Of a DNA stretch of 64,000 nt, positions 36,812-45,499 are shown piece by piece. The stretch spans positions 1 through 64,000 of the forward strand of contig JAAUTY010000005.1 of NCBI GenBank assembly GCA_012031265.1, given 5' to 3'. The position numbers and the translations under genes are program-made. The DNA is from Spirulinaceae cyanobacterium SM2_1_0 (GTDB lineage Bacteria; Cyanobacteriota; Cyanobacteriia; Cyanobacteriales; Spirulinaceae). A model generated the notes under the pieces. It made no database searches and was not told the DNA's origin. It was given only the letters and a program-made list of their open reading frames with translations. How positions within the stretch are numbered: position 1 is the first letter of the stretch; each line of letters begins with the position of its first letter.

Positions 36812-37168
36812 CTAAGTGGCTAGTTTCTCCAGCTTCACAGCCTCGGAGGCGCGGAAGCCCACCAAGACGGCTTTGCCATCTTTGATAAATAGCGGTCGCT
36901 TCAGCAGCATCGGCTCGTTGGCAAAGACCTCTGCCCACTGCTCGTCGCTCCAACTATTCCGTTCTTCGCCGAGGGCGCGATAGGCCTGACCGGAGGTATT
37001 CCGCATCGATTTGATGCCGAGAGCGGCGATCCAGGTGGCGATCGCCGCCAGCTCCGGCGGCTGTTCCTTGGTATTGACAAATTCGTACTCGATGTCTTGC
37101 GCTTCCAGCCAGGCGAAGGCTTTTTTACACGTACCGCAGTTGGGAATACCGTAAACAACGAGAGTCAT
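36812..37168 (-). CDS. Spx/MgsR/ArsC-like protein
   Basis: A 118-residue thioredoxin-fold protein. The start MTLVVYGIPNCGTCKKAFAW places the CxxC (CGTC) near residue 10, as in the Spx/MgsR and YffB subgroup of arsenate-reductase-like proteins. WSDEQWAEVFANEPMLLKRP and LVGFRASEA are typical. Members act as RNA-polymerase-binding regulators or as uncharacterised reductases; cyanobacterial ones are not well studied. An upstream in-frame ATG at 37216 would add a non-conserved leader. Confidence 0.88.
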   Translation of the reverse strand: MTLVVYGIPNCGTCKKAFAWLEAQDIEYEFVNTKEQPPELAAIATWIAALGIKSMRNTSGQAYRALGEERNSWSDEQWAEVFANEPMLLKRPLFIKDGKAVLVGFRASEAVKLEKLAT

Positions 37169-37240
37169 GAGGAGCGTGAAGAAATCGGAAACGACCCGCG
37201 CAATCGGGGCGATCACGGCTCAGGCCTAGGGCTGCAACAA

Positions 37241-37498
37241 TTATTCCACCAACCGCACACCATGAACGGCGGAGGGGGGCAACTTCGGCGGTACCGCATT
37301 GATCTCAATCGTTTTGATATTCTGCTTAGGAATGATGGTCAGCTTGTCGCCCATCTCCAGCAGGATATATTCCTCGTGCAGTGTGTGCTGTAGTCGGCTC
37401 GCCATGTTGACGGTTTCCGCTTGTTCCGCCGCCTGCCATTCAAACGTCTGGCTGGTGCCGTCGATATACTGGATCGTCATTCTGACCAGTTCGCTCAT
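37241..37498 (-). CDS. Conserved hypothetical cyanobacterial protein
   Basis: An 85-residue soluble protein, MSELVRMTIQYIDGTSQTFE followed by WQAAEQAETVNMASRLQHTL and HEEYILLEMGDKLTIIPKQN. The beta-rich pattern, ending KTIEINAVPPKLPPSAVHGV, suggests a small regulatory or binding domain. I associate this pattern with a small widespread cyanobacterial family of unknown function. ATG at 37498 is preferred over 37513. It precedes the Spx-like gene by 72 bp on the same strand. Confidence 0.7.
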   Translation of the reverse strand: MSELVRMTIQYIDGTSQTFEWQAAEQAETVNMASRLQHTLHEEYILLEMGDKLTIIPKQNIKTIEINAVPPKLPPSAVHGVRLVE

Positions 37499-37736
37499 GA
37501 ACTCTTGCCTCACGTTCGCTTGTCCACTTCAAATTTAACCCACGGACAGAGCCTCACAAGACCGAGAATCTCGCGGCGATCACCGGCCCCAAACCTGGGT
37601 TAGCGATCACAGCGCATCCCTCAGTCATCCCGCTAGAGAATCGGTTCAGCACTCGTAGAAACCCAGCTTCTGCGTGGGCGGGTGGACGCGGTTTGGCGCT
37701 TCTTCAGATGAGAAACCGGGTTTCTGTACTGGCGCT

Positions 37737-38973
37737 CTAGAGGTCAGCCTTGACACAGTTCACCATCCGCAGTGTTGCGGCGGCGGCATAGTTGCGGAGC
37801 GCCGCAGCATTAGGCGCAAACTGGCTGCCGATTTCATTGACCGGCGAGGCGACATTGCAGTAGCCGGACATTTCGCGGATCAGGGTATTCGCCCAGTGGG
37901 TGGCGGTGTCGGAGAAGTTGGTGGGCGTGTTCTTTTGCGTCAAGGTGGGCGCGAGGTTGCGTTGCGATCGCACATATTCCGCCGTCTTCTTCATCACCAC
38001 CATCAGCTCCGCGCGGGTCACAGCCTGGGTCGGCCGGAAGTCGCCCTCGGGATAACCGGTGACGATGCCACTCGACCGCGCCCATTGGATTTTGGGCGCA
38101 CTCCAGCGATTCGCCGCCACGTCCGGAAACGGTGCTGTACTGACCTGTGCGGGCGCGTTGGGATTGAGATTGGGAACCGTGCCGACGGCATCCAAAATCA
38201 TTGACACCAACTGCTCGCGTGTCAGCGGCGTCAGCGGTCGGAAGGTGCGATCTTCAAACCCAGTGATGAACCCGGCGGCGACAGCGGCGGTGATTTCATT
38301 GCGATAGATGTCGTTGGTGATGTCCTGGGAACGCTGGGGTGGGGCTGGGACTCGGCGTTGGGGTGGGGCTGGGGCTGGGCGATGGACTGGGAGTGGGGCT
38401 GGGTTGTGGCGTACTTCCCAGATCGCCTTCAAAGGTCAGGTAGACGTGACCCAGGGTTTGCCCCTGATAGGTGCGCTTCGTGAAACGCCAGCCAGGTTGG
38501 AGCAGAATCTTGACATAGCCGCCCGTGACCCCGTTGGTTCGACCGATGGTGAGTTCTGGCAGTTGGTTGCTGCTGCCGATGCGTGGGGTGGCGAGGAGTA
38601 AGAGATCGCTGCCGCGCTGGCTCACCCGCAGTAGGTAATCGAGGCCGAAGTCTTGTCCATTGATGCGGACGGAGTAGCCGTTGCTGTCTACGCTGCGGCG
38701 GCAACTGCCGGTGAAGTCGAAGCTGAGCAGTAACGGGTTGATGATGACCGGGTTACTGCCGCTTTCGCTCCAGCATTGCTGTCGGCCGGGGATTTGCTCG
38801 ACGACGAGGAGGTTGTACTGGTTATTGCCAAAGGGGGTGGCGATCGCCGCAAAGTCGGTCTGTACCACTTCTTGCTGACCAAAGATCGAGGCGCGGGCAA
38901 GGCCCACACTGACCAATAGCGAGGCAGCAACGCCAGTGAATGCAGCACAGCTTAGCGGTAGTAGGTGTTTCAT
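37737..38973 (-). pseudogene. DUF3747 protein with SLH domains, frameshift in the Pro/Ser/Thr linker
   Basis: The first frame starts MKHLLPLSCAAFTGVAASLL (38973), a signal peptide, then a DUF3747 domain with FAAIATPFGNNQYNLLVVEQ, PLLLSFDFTGSCRRSVDSNG and YSVRINGQDFGLDYLLRVSQ. It enters a PSPSPTPTPSP linker and goes off frame near 38330. The other frame carries the expected SLH part: ITNDIYRNEITAAVAAGFIT, GFEDRTFRPLTPLTREQLVS, WSAPKIQWARSSGIVTGYPE and HWANTLIREMSGYCNVASPV. The joined protein is about 410 residues and would be exported and bound to the cell envelope. The low-complexity linker is prone to slippage or assembly error. Confidence 0.82.
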
Positions 38974-39439
38974 GCAGTCTCTCCTGGGGTTAGGCAAAGC
39001 ATTGGCGATCACAAAGTCGTGATCACAGGGGCAACTGACCGGCCTCCGTACAATCACCTGGCAAATTGTCTCATGTTTGCCTAGCGGCGGCGATGCCGCC
39101 CGCACCGTCGCGGTCAATCTTGGGTTATCGCCATGGGTTGGCGGTGAACCAGTGATTGAGTCGTAGCCCGTGGCGGCTTTGTTCCGTGTTGTGATGAGGC
39201 CGAGTCACCGCGCGATCGCGCCACTGATTTGTGAATTTTCTGCGCCAGACGTTTAAAGAAGCTTTAAAGTTTGCCTGACCCGAGTACCCAAACCCAACCT
39301 CCAATCCGTAAAATCAACGAGAGAGGTTCATGAATACGGCGGTTTGCAACCGGCCTTTAGACGCGCTCTACATCCTAGATTATTGACCCAAGCCCACCCT
39401 AGCTGACTCTTGTTGAGACTGAGCAGGGAAATATCCGCA
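38974..39439. other. Intergenic region upstream of divergent DUF3747 and HpsE-like genes
   Basis: About 460 bp that must carry promoters for both genes. GACGTTTAAAGAAGCTTTAA near 39247-39266 contains an imperfect palindrome around AAGCTT. No gene, terminator or known RNA is recognised. Confidence 0.35.
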
Positions 39440-40489
39440 ATGCCTAGCCTCATGACGTCAAGCAACTGCCAAGAGCAACCGCCACTGACACTGACCCACT
39501 CTGATGCCCAACTTTCCGGGCACAGGCCACGGTGGGATCTCACCATCGCGATCTGTACCTACAATGGTGAGGCGCGCCTGCCAGCCGTGTTGCGCTGCTT
39601 ACAGGCTTGTTATGACCACAGAACGGCAGATGACCGGCCAGTGATGTCTTGGGGCGTTTTGGTTGTTGATAATAATAGCCGCGATCGCACCGCCCAGATC
39701 ATCCAAAGCTTTCAAGCTGACCCCGACTATCCCGTGCCACTGCACTATTGCCAGGAGCCACGTCAGGGATTAGCGTTTGCGCGGCAGCGGGCGATCGAGA
39801 CCGCGACGAGTGAATGGGTGGCGTTTGTAGACGACGACAATCTGCCGCAACCTGACTGGGTTGTGGCGGCGTATCAATTCACCCAGGCCTGTCCGCAGGT
39901 GGGCGCGTTTGGAGGCAGGGTACTCCCAGCCTTTGAGAGCGAGCCGCCGACTTATTTTGCTCAGATTGCCTGTTTTTTATCCGTCAACGAGCGCTTACCA
40001 GCTACATCCTTTCTCTACACCCGTGCCGCTCGGCTGCTGCCACCAGGAGCGGGGTTGGTCGTGCGCCGCGCCGCTTGGCAGGCCTGTGTGCCGCCAGAAT
40101 TATCACTCTGCGGCCGTGTCGGTGACTGGCAGCTTGCCAGCGAAGACCTCGAAGCACTGACCTATATTCAGAATGGCGGTTGGGAAATCTGGCATAACGC
40201 CACGATGCAATTACGGCATCAGTTACCCCAATCCCGTCTCACCCGTTCTTATTTACTGAATGTGGTGCGGGGGACGGGGCTAGCGCGACACCGCATCCGC
40301 ATGGTGCGTCTGCCTGCTTGGCAGCGACCGCTATTTTGGGGTTTGTATCTGCTCAATGATGTGCAGAAGGCGCTGCGTTTTTACCTGTGTCATCGTGATC
40401 GCCTCGAAACCGATGTTGCTGCCGCCTGCCAGTGGGAATTTCTCACCAGCAGTATCAAAAGCCCATTTTTCCTATGGCGATACCGCTAA
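39440..40489 (+). CDS. HpsE-like family 2 glycosyltransferase
   Basis: A 349-residue GT-A glycosyltransferase. The N-terminal catalytic part shows LTIAICTYNGEARLPAVLRC, LVVDNNSRDRTAQI, CQEPRQGLAFARQRAI and the DxD-like VAFVDDDNLPQPDWV. GAGLVVRRAAW and CGRVGDWQLASEDLEALTYI follow. The pattern is that of the HpsE group, named from hormogonium polysaccharide synthesis in filamentous cyanobacteria; the exact acceptor is unknown. ATG at 39440 is chosen because it starts 10 codons before the poorly conserved leader ends; ATG at 39410 is possible. No other hps genes are adjacent. Confidence 0.85.
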   Translation: MPSLMTSSNCQEQPPLTLTHSDAQLSGHRPRWDLTIAICTYNGEARLPAVLRCLQACYDHRTADDRPVMSWGVLVVDNNSRDRTAQIIQSFQADPDYPVPLHYCQEPRQGLAFARQRAIETATSEWVAFVDDDNLPQPDWVVAAYQFTQACPQVGAFGGRVLPAFESEPPTYFAQIACFLSVNERLPATSFLYTRAARLLPPGAGLVVRRAAWQACVPPELSLCGRVGDWQLASEDLEALTYIQNGGWEIWHNATMQLRHQLPQSRLTRSYLLNVVRGTGLARHRIRMVRLPAWQRPLFWGLYLLNDVQKALRFYLCHRDRLETDVAAACQWEFLTSSIKSPFFLWRYR

Positions 40490-40530
40490 AGGTCACCCAA
40501 CTCCTCCCAATCGTCTGCTGAATCTCAGCA

Positions 40531-41799
40531 GTGAATCTCGCCATGCTCGTGGCAATCATTCTGGGTCTACTGCTGTGGTTGTTGCTGACGCTGTACTGGC
40601 AGGGTTACTGGCGATCACCCTCCAGCTACCACGTCCACAATCTCCCACCACTTGCCAGTGAGTCATTTGCGCTGGCGATCGCCAGCCTCACTGATGCCAA
40701 CGCACTGTCGGGTGAGGTTACCGGCTTTTGGGTTGAGGCTGAGGCGATTTTTGGGGCGCGGCTGGCTGCGATCGCTCGCGCACAACTGATCATTCAGTTT
40801 GAGACTTTTATTATGACCCCGGGCGATCGCGCCGAGCGTTTCGCTACGGCCCTCTGTGATCGAGCGCAGGCGGGCTGTACCGTGCAAGTGCTCGCTGACA
40901 GCTATGGTGCCCGCAACCTCTCAGCGACCTACTGGCGGCGGCTGCGAGCCAGCGGTGTGGCGGTGCGTTTTTTCAATGGCTGGAACTGGCGTGACCCCGC
41001 CCACTACCTGCGCCGCAACCATCGTAAACTGCTGCTGATTGACCATCAGGTAGCCTTGGTTGGCGGTGCCGGGGTGTCTGATCTCTGGGATGGCAAAGCG
41101 GAAGGGGCAGCTTGGTGGGATTACGAGGTGGCGCTGCGGGGGTCAGCGGTGACGCGGCTCAGTGGCCTCTTTTTGCAACACTGGCTGGATGCAGGTAGTT
41201 CTGTCGATCTTGCCGACTTCCGACCGACGACTGACCCGCCCGCGATCGCCAATCTCCTGGTTGCTGCCGGTGAAGCCCCGAACCATCGCGATTCGACGAT
41301 CCGTGCCACCTACGAGTCGTTCATTCAGGCAGCTCGCCGCCGTCTGTGGTTGTCGAGTCCCTATTTTTTGCCGGTGCCGAATACACGTCGCCTACTCGCT
41401 GAAGCGTGCCAGCGGGGCGTGGAGGTGAAGATTCTGACCATGGGGGCGCGCTGCGACAAGCCGTTCGTCCGCTCGGTTGCGCGCGAGTTTTATGGCGAAT
41501 TACTGGCGCAGGGAATCCAAATTTATGAATATCAGCCCAGCATGATGCACGCCAAGGCGATGCTCGTCGATGATGACTGGCTCTGTTTCGGCAGCGCCAA
41601 CTTCGATCCTCGCAGTTTTTTCCAAAATGATGAGCTGAATCTGGCGATCACTCGGCCGCCAATTCTCAACGACTTCGAGCACTTTTTCCAGATCGGTTTC
41701 AGTCGTAGCCAGGAGATCGAACGGTCGCAGTGGCGCGATCGCCCTTGGTCGGGGCGGCTGGTCGGTCGGCTGTTGATGCCGCTGTTCTGGCAACTTTGA
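40531..41799 (+). CDS. Phospholipase D-like / cardiolipin synthase family protein
   Basis: A 422-residue membrane-anchored enzyme. The N-terminal helix (MLVAIILGLLLWLLLTLYW) anchors it. Two HKD motifs are visible: HRKLLLIDHQVALVGG and MHAKAMLVDDDWLCFGSANF. These form the phosphatidyl-transfer site of cardiolipin synthases and other PLD enzymes. The family assignment is firm; cardiolipin synthesis itself is inferred from length and architecture. The start is GTG at 40531 or ATG at 40543. Confidence 0.88.
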   Translation: MNLAMLVAIILGLLLWLLLTLYWQGYWRSPSSYHVHNLPPLASESFALAIASLTDANALSGEVTGFWVEAEAIFGARLAAIARAQLIIQFETFIMTPGDRAERFATALCDRAQAGCTVQVLADSYGARNLSATYWRRLRASGVAVRFFNGWNWRDPAHYLRRNHRKLLLIDHQVALVGGAGVSDLWDGKAEGAAWWDYEVALRGSAVTRLSGLFLQHWLDAGSSVDLADFRPTTDPPAIANLLVAAGEAPNHRDSTIRATYESFIQAARRRLWLSSPYFLPVPNTRRLLAEACQRGVEVKILTMGARCDKPFVRSVAREFYGELLAQGIQIYEYQPSMMHAKAMLVDDDWLCFGSANFDPRSFFQNDELNLAITRPPILNDFEHFFQIGFSRSQEIERSQWRDRPWSGRLVGRLLMPLFWQL

Positions 41800-41877
41800 G
41801 TTTGGCGGGGCGACTGCCGGTTGGCAGGCCGCGAGCACGCCTTCAGCCGCGATCGCCTTTATCACGCGGCGATTCCG

Positions 41878-43677
41878 TCACTGGAACTGCCAAAGTTTAA
41901 TCGTCTTGTCCTGGGAGCCGCTGGCGATGGTTTGTCCGTCGGGGCTGATCGCCACTGCTCCGACCTCGCCCTCGTGCTCGGTGAGCGTCGCCAGCAATTG
42001 ACCGCTGCCGGGATGCCAGAGCTTCACCGTTTGATCGACACCACTGCTCACCAGCAAATTGCCCCGCTGGCTGACAGCGATCGCCTGAACCCCGCCGAGA
42101 TGGGCATCCAGCCGTTGCAAGAGGCGATCGCCCGCCAGATCCCAGACACAGATCGAGCTGTCCTCGCTGGCGCTGAAGAGGATCTTGCCGCTGGGACTGA
42201 AGGCTAAAGCCGTTACCGTGCCTTCATGAGTGGTCAAGCGGCGCACGACCCGCTGACGGGGCAGATTCCACAATAAGACCGTCTTGTCCGCGCTGCCACT
42301 CGCCAGCCACTGCCCGCTGGGGTCAATCACCAAGCTACTGACTGTACCCTCGTGCTCGGTCAAGGAAACAATGGCGGCCTGCGTCTCCAGATCCCAGAAC
42401 ACGATCGAGCGGTCGGCGCTGCCGCTCGCCAGCAGCTTGCCATCTGGAGCCAGGGCGAGCGACTGCACCCAGCCCGAATGCGCTTCGAGCTTTGCCAGTT
42501 CTGCCTTGCCTTCCCAGAGCCGAATTGTGTAGTCCCAACTGCCGGTCAGCAACCATTGACCATTGGGGTGTGCGAGCAAAACCGTGACAATGCTGCGGTG
42601 ACCGCTGAGCGTCCGCATCAGCTTCGGTGGGGCGAGTTGCCAGACTTTGGCGGTGCGGTCGGCGCTGGCACTGGCGAGATAGGGTTGCTGGGGATGAAAG
42701 GCGATCGCCTGCACCGTGCTGGTATGTCCGGTCAGGGTGGCGGTACAGTGCCAGCCGGGGATCAGTGTTTCTAGGCGGGATGTCGGATTGGGTTTGCCAA
42801 CTTGCAGGGTTTTCCCAGCGTTCAACTCGGCGTAGACTGCGGCAGCACTGGGATAGCGATCGCGCACCGCCTCCGCCAGCATTTGGTTCAAGATGTGCGC
42901 AAGGCGATCGCCGATCGTGGTGGTCAGGTAATCTTCCCAAACCCAGACCCCCTCCAGACTGCTGTAGAGATCGAAAGGGTGCAACCGCGTCAAGAGGTGA
43001 ATGCAGACTACTGCCAAGCTATAGAGGTCGCTGGTCGCCACGGCTTTACCGCGTAGTTGCTCGGGGGCAGCATAGGCAGCAGAACCCACAACTGTGCCAG
43101 TGCGCGCCAAAGCCGTTTTGGTGGTGACTTTCAGGGTGCTGAAATCGACGAGAAAGAGCTGGTCTTGAACAGTGCGGATGAGATTTTGGGGATTGATATC
43201 GCGATGAATCACCTCATGCTCATGGATGAAGTGGAGGATCGGTAAGACTTCGTTGAGCAGTTGGATGATCGCGTTTTCATCACCATCCGCATTCTCCAGA
43301 TCCTCCCCTTCGATCAGCTCCTGAACCAAGATGGGCGAGAAATTGTGGATGTGGTTGTCACTTTCAATGTAGGCCAGAAGTTCTGGAATATTGGCGTGCT
43401 GACCGAGCAACTGCAACTTACCGGCGTCGCGGCGAAATTCGGCGAGGGCACGCGGGCGATCGCTACCCCGCAGCGTCACCTGCTTGAGGATGCAACGCGG
43501 CTGATCCACCACCGCCTGGTTGACGGCGAGAAAGGTGCGTCCTCGCCCTTCCTGGCCGATGGGTTTGAGCGCACGATAGCGATCGCCCAACAACAACTGC
43601 GACCCACACTGGATGCAGAAGCGATTTTGGTCGTCGTTTTCGGGTTGCGGACAGCGCGGGTTGAGACAGTAAGCCAT
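41878..43677 (-). CDS. 4-Cys Ser/Thr kinase-like protein with seven WD40 repeats
   Basis: A 599-residue protein. Residues 1-30 carry two Cys pairs (YCLNPRCPQPEN and FCIQCG) typical of cyanobacterial 4-Cys kinases. The kinase fold has the glycine loop GQEGRGRTFLA, the ATP Lys in CILKQVTL, the catalytic loop HRDINPQNLIR and SAAYAAPEQLRGKAV. Two departures stand out: the Lys of HRDxKxxN is Asn, and DFG reads DFS. Seven WD40 repeats (for example LTGHTSTVQAIAFHPQQPYL) from about residue 310 to the end form a propeller for protein contacts. It may be a low-activity kinase or a pseudokinase scaffold. Confidence 0.9.
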   Translation of the reverse strand: MAYCLNPRCPQPENDDQNRFCIQCGSQLLLGDRYRALKPIGQEGRGRTFLAVNQAVVDQPRCILKQVTLRGSDRPRALAEFRRDAGKLQLLGQHANIPELLAYIESDNHIHNFSPILVQELIEGEDLENADGDENAIIQLLNEVLPILHFIHEHEVIHRDINPQNLIRTVQDQLFLVDFSTLKVTTKTALARTGTVVGSAAYAAPEQLRGKAVATSDLYSLAVVCIHLLTRLHPFDLYSSLEGVWVWEDYLTTTIGDRLAHILNQMLAEAVRDRYPSAAAVYAELNAGKTLQVGKPNPTSRLETLIPGWHCTATLTGHTSTVQAIAFHPQQPYLASASADRTAKVWQLAPPKLMRTLSGHRSIVTVLLAHPNGQWLLTGSWDYTIRLWEGKAELAKLEAHSGWVQSLALAPDGKLLASGSADRSIVFWDLETQAAIVSLTEHEGTVSSLVIDPSGQWLASGSADKTVLLWNLPRQRVVRRLTTHEGTVTALAFSPSGKILFSASEDSSICVWDLAGDRLLQRLDAHLGGVQAIAVSQRGNLLVSSGVDQTVKLWHPGSGQLLATLTEHEGEVGAVAISPDGQTIASGSQDKTIKLWQFQ

Positions 43678-43782
43678 TGGAACACAATCTGGCGCTGCGA
43701 CTCACGCCGTCAGCGGGGAACCGCACAAATGGCGTACTGAGCACCGCCATATCATCTATATAATCGTAGCAAGCCCCGCTAA

Positions 43783-43816
43783 AGAAAAGACCCGCCCAGT
43801 CTCCGGGCGAGTCTTT
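43783..43816 (-). terminator. Rho-independent terminator after the PEP-CTERM gene
   Basis: On the minus strand AAGACTCGCCC-ggagact-GGGCGGGTCTT then TTCTTT: an 11-bp stem with one mismatch and a T-rich tail, 50 nt downstream of the stop codon. Confidence 0.88.
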
Positions 43817-43868
43817 GACAGCAGTTCTTCAGTTAAAGTCGTCTAACGAGGTTGTGAGAAGGTTGCGC

Positions 43869-44603
43869 TTAGCGGCGGCGCAGGATCATCGCAGCACCCA
43901 CACCCAGCAGGCTCAGAACCGCCGCCGGTTCGGGCACGCTCTCAGGCTCGTCGGTGACACCCTTGACCACAAACACGGTGTCGTTGTAGTCCTTGTCGCC
44001 GCCATTGATGATGTCTTCAAACGCCAACAGGACGTACTCGCCGAAGTTGTAGCCAAGGATATGCTGGAGGCCGCTGGGGTTCTCAGCCGCATCGAAGCCC
44101 AAGAAGGTTTCGCCACCATTCTTACCATTCGACTTCAGGAAGAAGTCAATGAAGGTGTTGCCTTCAAAGTTACCGAGGCTCACGCCCTGACCCAGTGCCA
44201 AGGGGCCGTTGCCGTTCTTGAGGATGCTCAGTGGCGAGGAAACGTCGTCGAAGATGATTTCCTTGTTTTCGCCGCTATCGGTGGAATAGAACAGTTGATT
44301 GCGGTAGCCTGCGCCTTCGTTGATGAAGTAGACTTCGACATCTTGGACGCCGCCCGCCCAGCGCAGTGCACCGAGGTCAACTTCCGGCAGTTCGTCAACA
44401 TTTAAGCCATTCCGCTCAGTGTTGATGACGGCATTAAAGGTTTTCCAGTCTTCGTAGTCTAGGCGCAGCAGATCGCTGGGAGTGCCCTCGTATTGGGCGT
44501 CGTACTTCTCCTCCGTGACTTGGGCTTCAGCCGCGCTGCCGGTCAATACCGCAGCCGTCGCGATCGCGGTCGCCATGAATCCTTTCAGTAGTTTATTGCT
44601 CAT
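43869..44603 (-). CDS. Secreted DUF4114-like protein with PEP-CTERM sorting signal
   Basis: A 244-residue exported protein. The signal peptide is MSNKLLKGFMATAIATAAVL then TGSAAEA. The body contains GGVQDVEVYFINEGAGYRNQ and FEDIINGGDKDYNDTVFVV, typical of DUF4114 domains. The C-terminus SVPEPAAVLSLLGVGAAMIL then RRR is a textbook PEP-CTERM: Pro-Glu-Pro, a hydrophobic helix and basic residues, normally processed by exosortase. ATG at 44603 gives the signal peptide a proper start. No exosortase gene is in this window. Likely an exopolysaccharide-associated surface protein. Confidence 0.88.
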   Translation of the reverse strand: MSNKLLKGFMATAIATAAVLTGSAAEAQVTEEKYDAQYEGTPSDLLRLDYEDWKTFNAVINTERNGLNVDELPEVDLGALRWAGGVQDVEVYFINEGAGYRNQLFYSTDSGENKEIIFDDVSSPLSILKNGNGPLALGQGVSLGNFEGNTFIDFFLKSNGKNGGETFLGFDAAENPSGLQHILGYNFGEYVLLAFEDIINGGDKDYNDTVFVVKGVTDEPESVPEPAAVLSLLGVGAAMILRRR

Positions 44604-45141
44604 TCTCTCAGCTCCGAATGGTTGTCTAGCGAGGGAGTTGGTGAAGATTCCGTGTGTCGTCCTGCTTTCCCGTTCCTTACTTAATAGCTTAGGCAAGGGA
44701 TTGGCGATTGCCGAGAACCAGAAGCTTGATTTAATCAAGTCTTGATAGTGAAGCGCTTTTCGGTAAAGCCTCAATTTATAAACCGAAATCGCTCAAACTC
44801 ATGATTCCGAGTCATCTCTGAACTTAGCGATCTATTCTTCACTCTGACCCATTTTCCTTGCGTGTTTATGAGGGAGGTTGCCTCTCGAAGCTGAAACCTG
44901 AAGGAATAAAGAACTCAGGTTATCTCAGCAATCACGGAGGTCTTTGCAGCTTTTTTAAACTAGCCGCCCGGTTTATAAACCTCGGATGAAGCCCTTTGCC
45001 GACCGCACTCCGCAAAAACCCCGCATTGCGCCTGCGCGAGATGGAGGTTGACAAAAATGGCGATCAATGCACTTAAGCCGACTTGCTGAGAGCGGCGGCG
45101 ATCGCCCTAAAATAAGCCGCAGCCCCGACGCGATCGCCCTG
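44604..45141. promoter_or_regulatory. Divergent intergenic region with GGTTTATAAACC palindrome
   Basis: A 538-bp gap, A/T-richer than its surroundings. A perfect 12-bp palindrome GGTTTATAAACC lies at 44970-44981 and the half-match TTTATAAACCG at 44775-44785. Either could be an operator. No gene is recognised. Confidence 0.4.
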
Positions 45142-45477
45142 ATGACTGAGATTACCTACGCCGACTTCGAGCAAGTGGAGATCCATACCGGCTGTATCGT
45201 GCGGGTCGCCGACTTCCCCAAGGCACGCAAACCGGCTTACAAGCTCTGGATCGATTTCGGCCCGCTCGGCATCAAGCAGTCCAGCGCCCAGATCACGCAG
45301 CTCTACGAGCGAGATGCCCTAGTCGGACAGCAGATCGTCGCTGTCACCAACTTCCCACCCCGCCAAATCGCCGATTTCATGTCTGAGGTCTTGGTGCTGG
45401 GGGTCGTTCTGGAGGCGGGTGAAGTCGCCCTGCTCCAACCCGATCGCCCCGTGCCCCTGGGCCGGCGTGTGCTCTGA
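45142..45477 (+). CDS. csaA: CsaA-type tRNA-binding domain protein
   Basis: A 111-residue OB-fold protein of the CsaA family, reported as a chaperone-like and tRNA-binding protein. Segments include ITYADFEQVEIHTGCIVRVA, DFPKARKPAYKLWIDFGPLG, IKQSSAQITQLYERDALVGQ and FMSEVLVLGVV. Length matches the family. ATG at 45142 is preferred over an in-frame upstream ATG at 45067, which would add a non-conserved 25-residue leader containing HIP1-derived codons. Confidence 0.92.
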   Translation: MTEITYADFEQVEIHTGCIVRVADFPKARKPAYKLWIDFGPLGIKQSSAQITQLYERDALVGQQIVAVTNFPPRQIADFMSEVLVLGVVLEAGEVALLQPDRPVPLGRRVL

Positions 45478-45499
45478 GTCCCTTGCTGCGACTCGCGCG

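Noticed and set aside
38308-38601. Gly/Trp-rich plus-strand frame
   Set aside because: Antisense of the Pro-Ser-Thr linker; low complexity without support.
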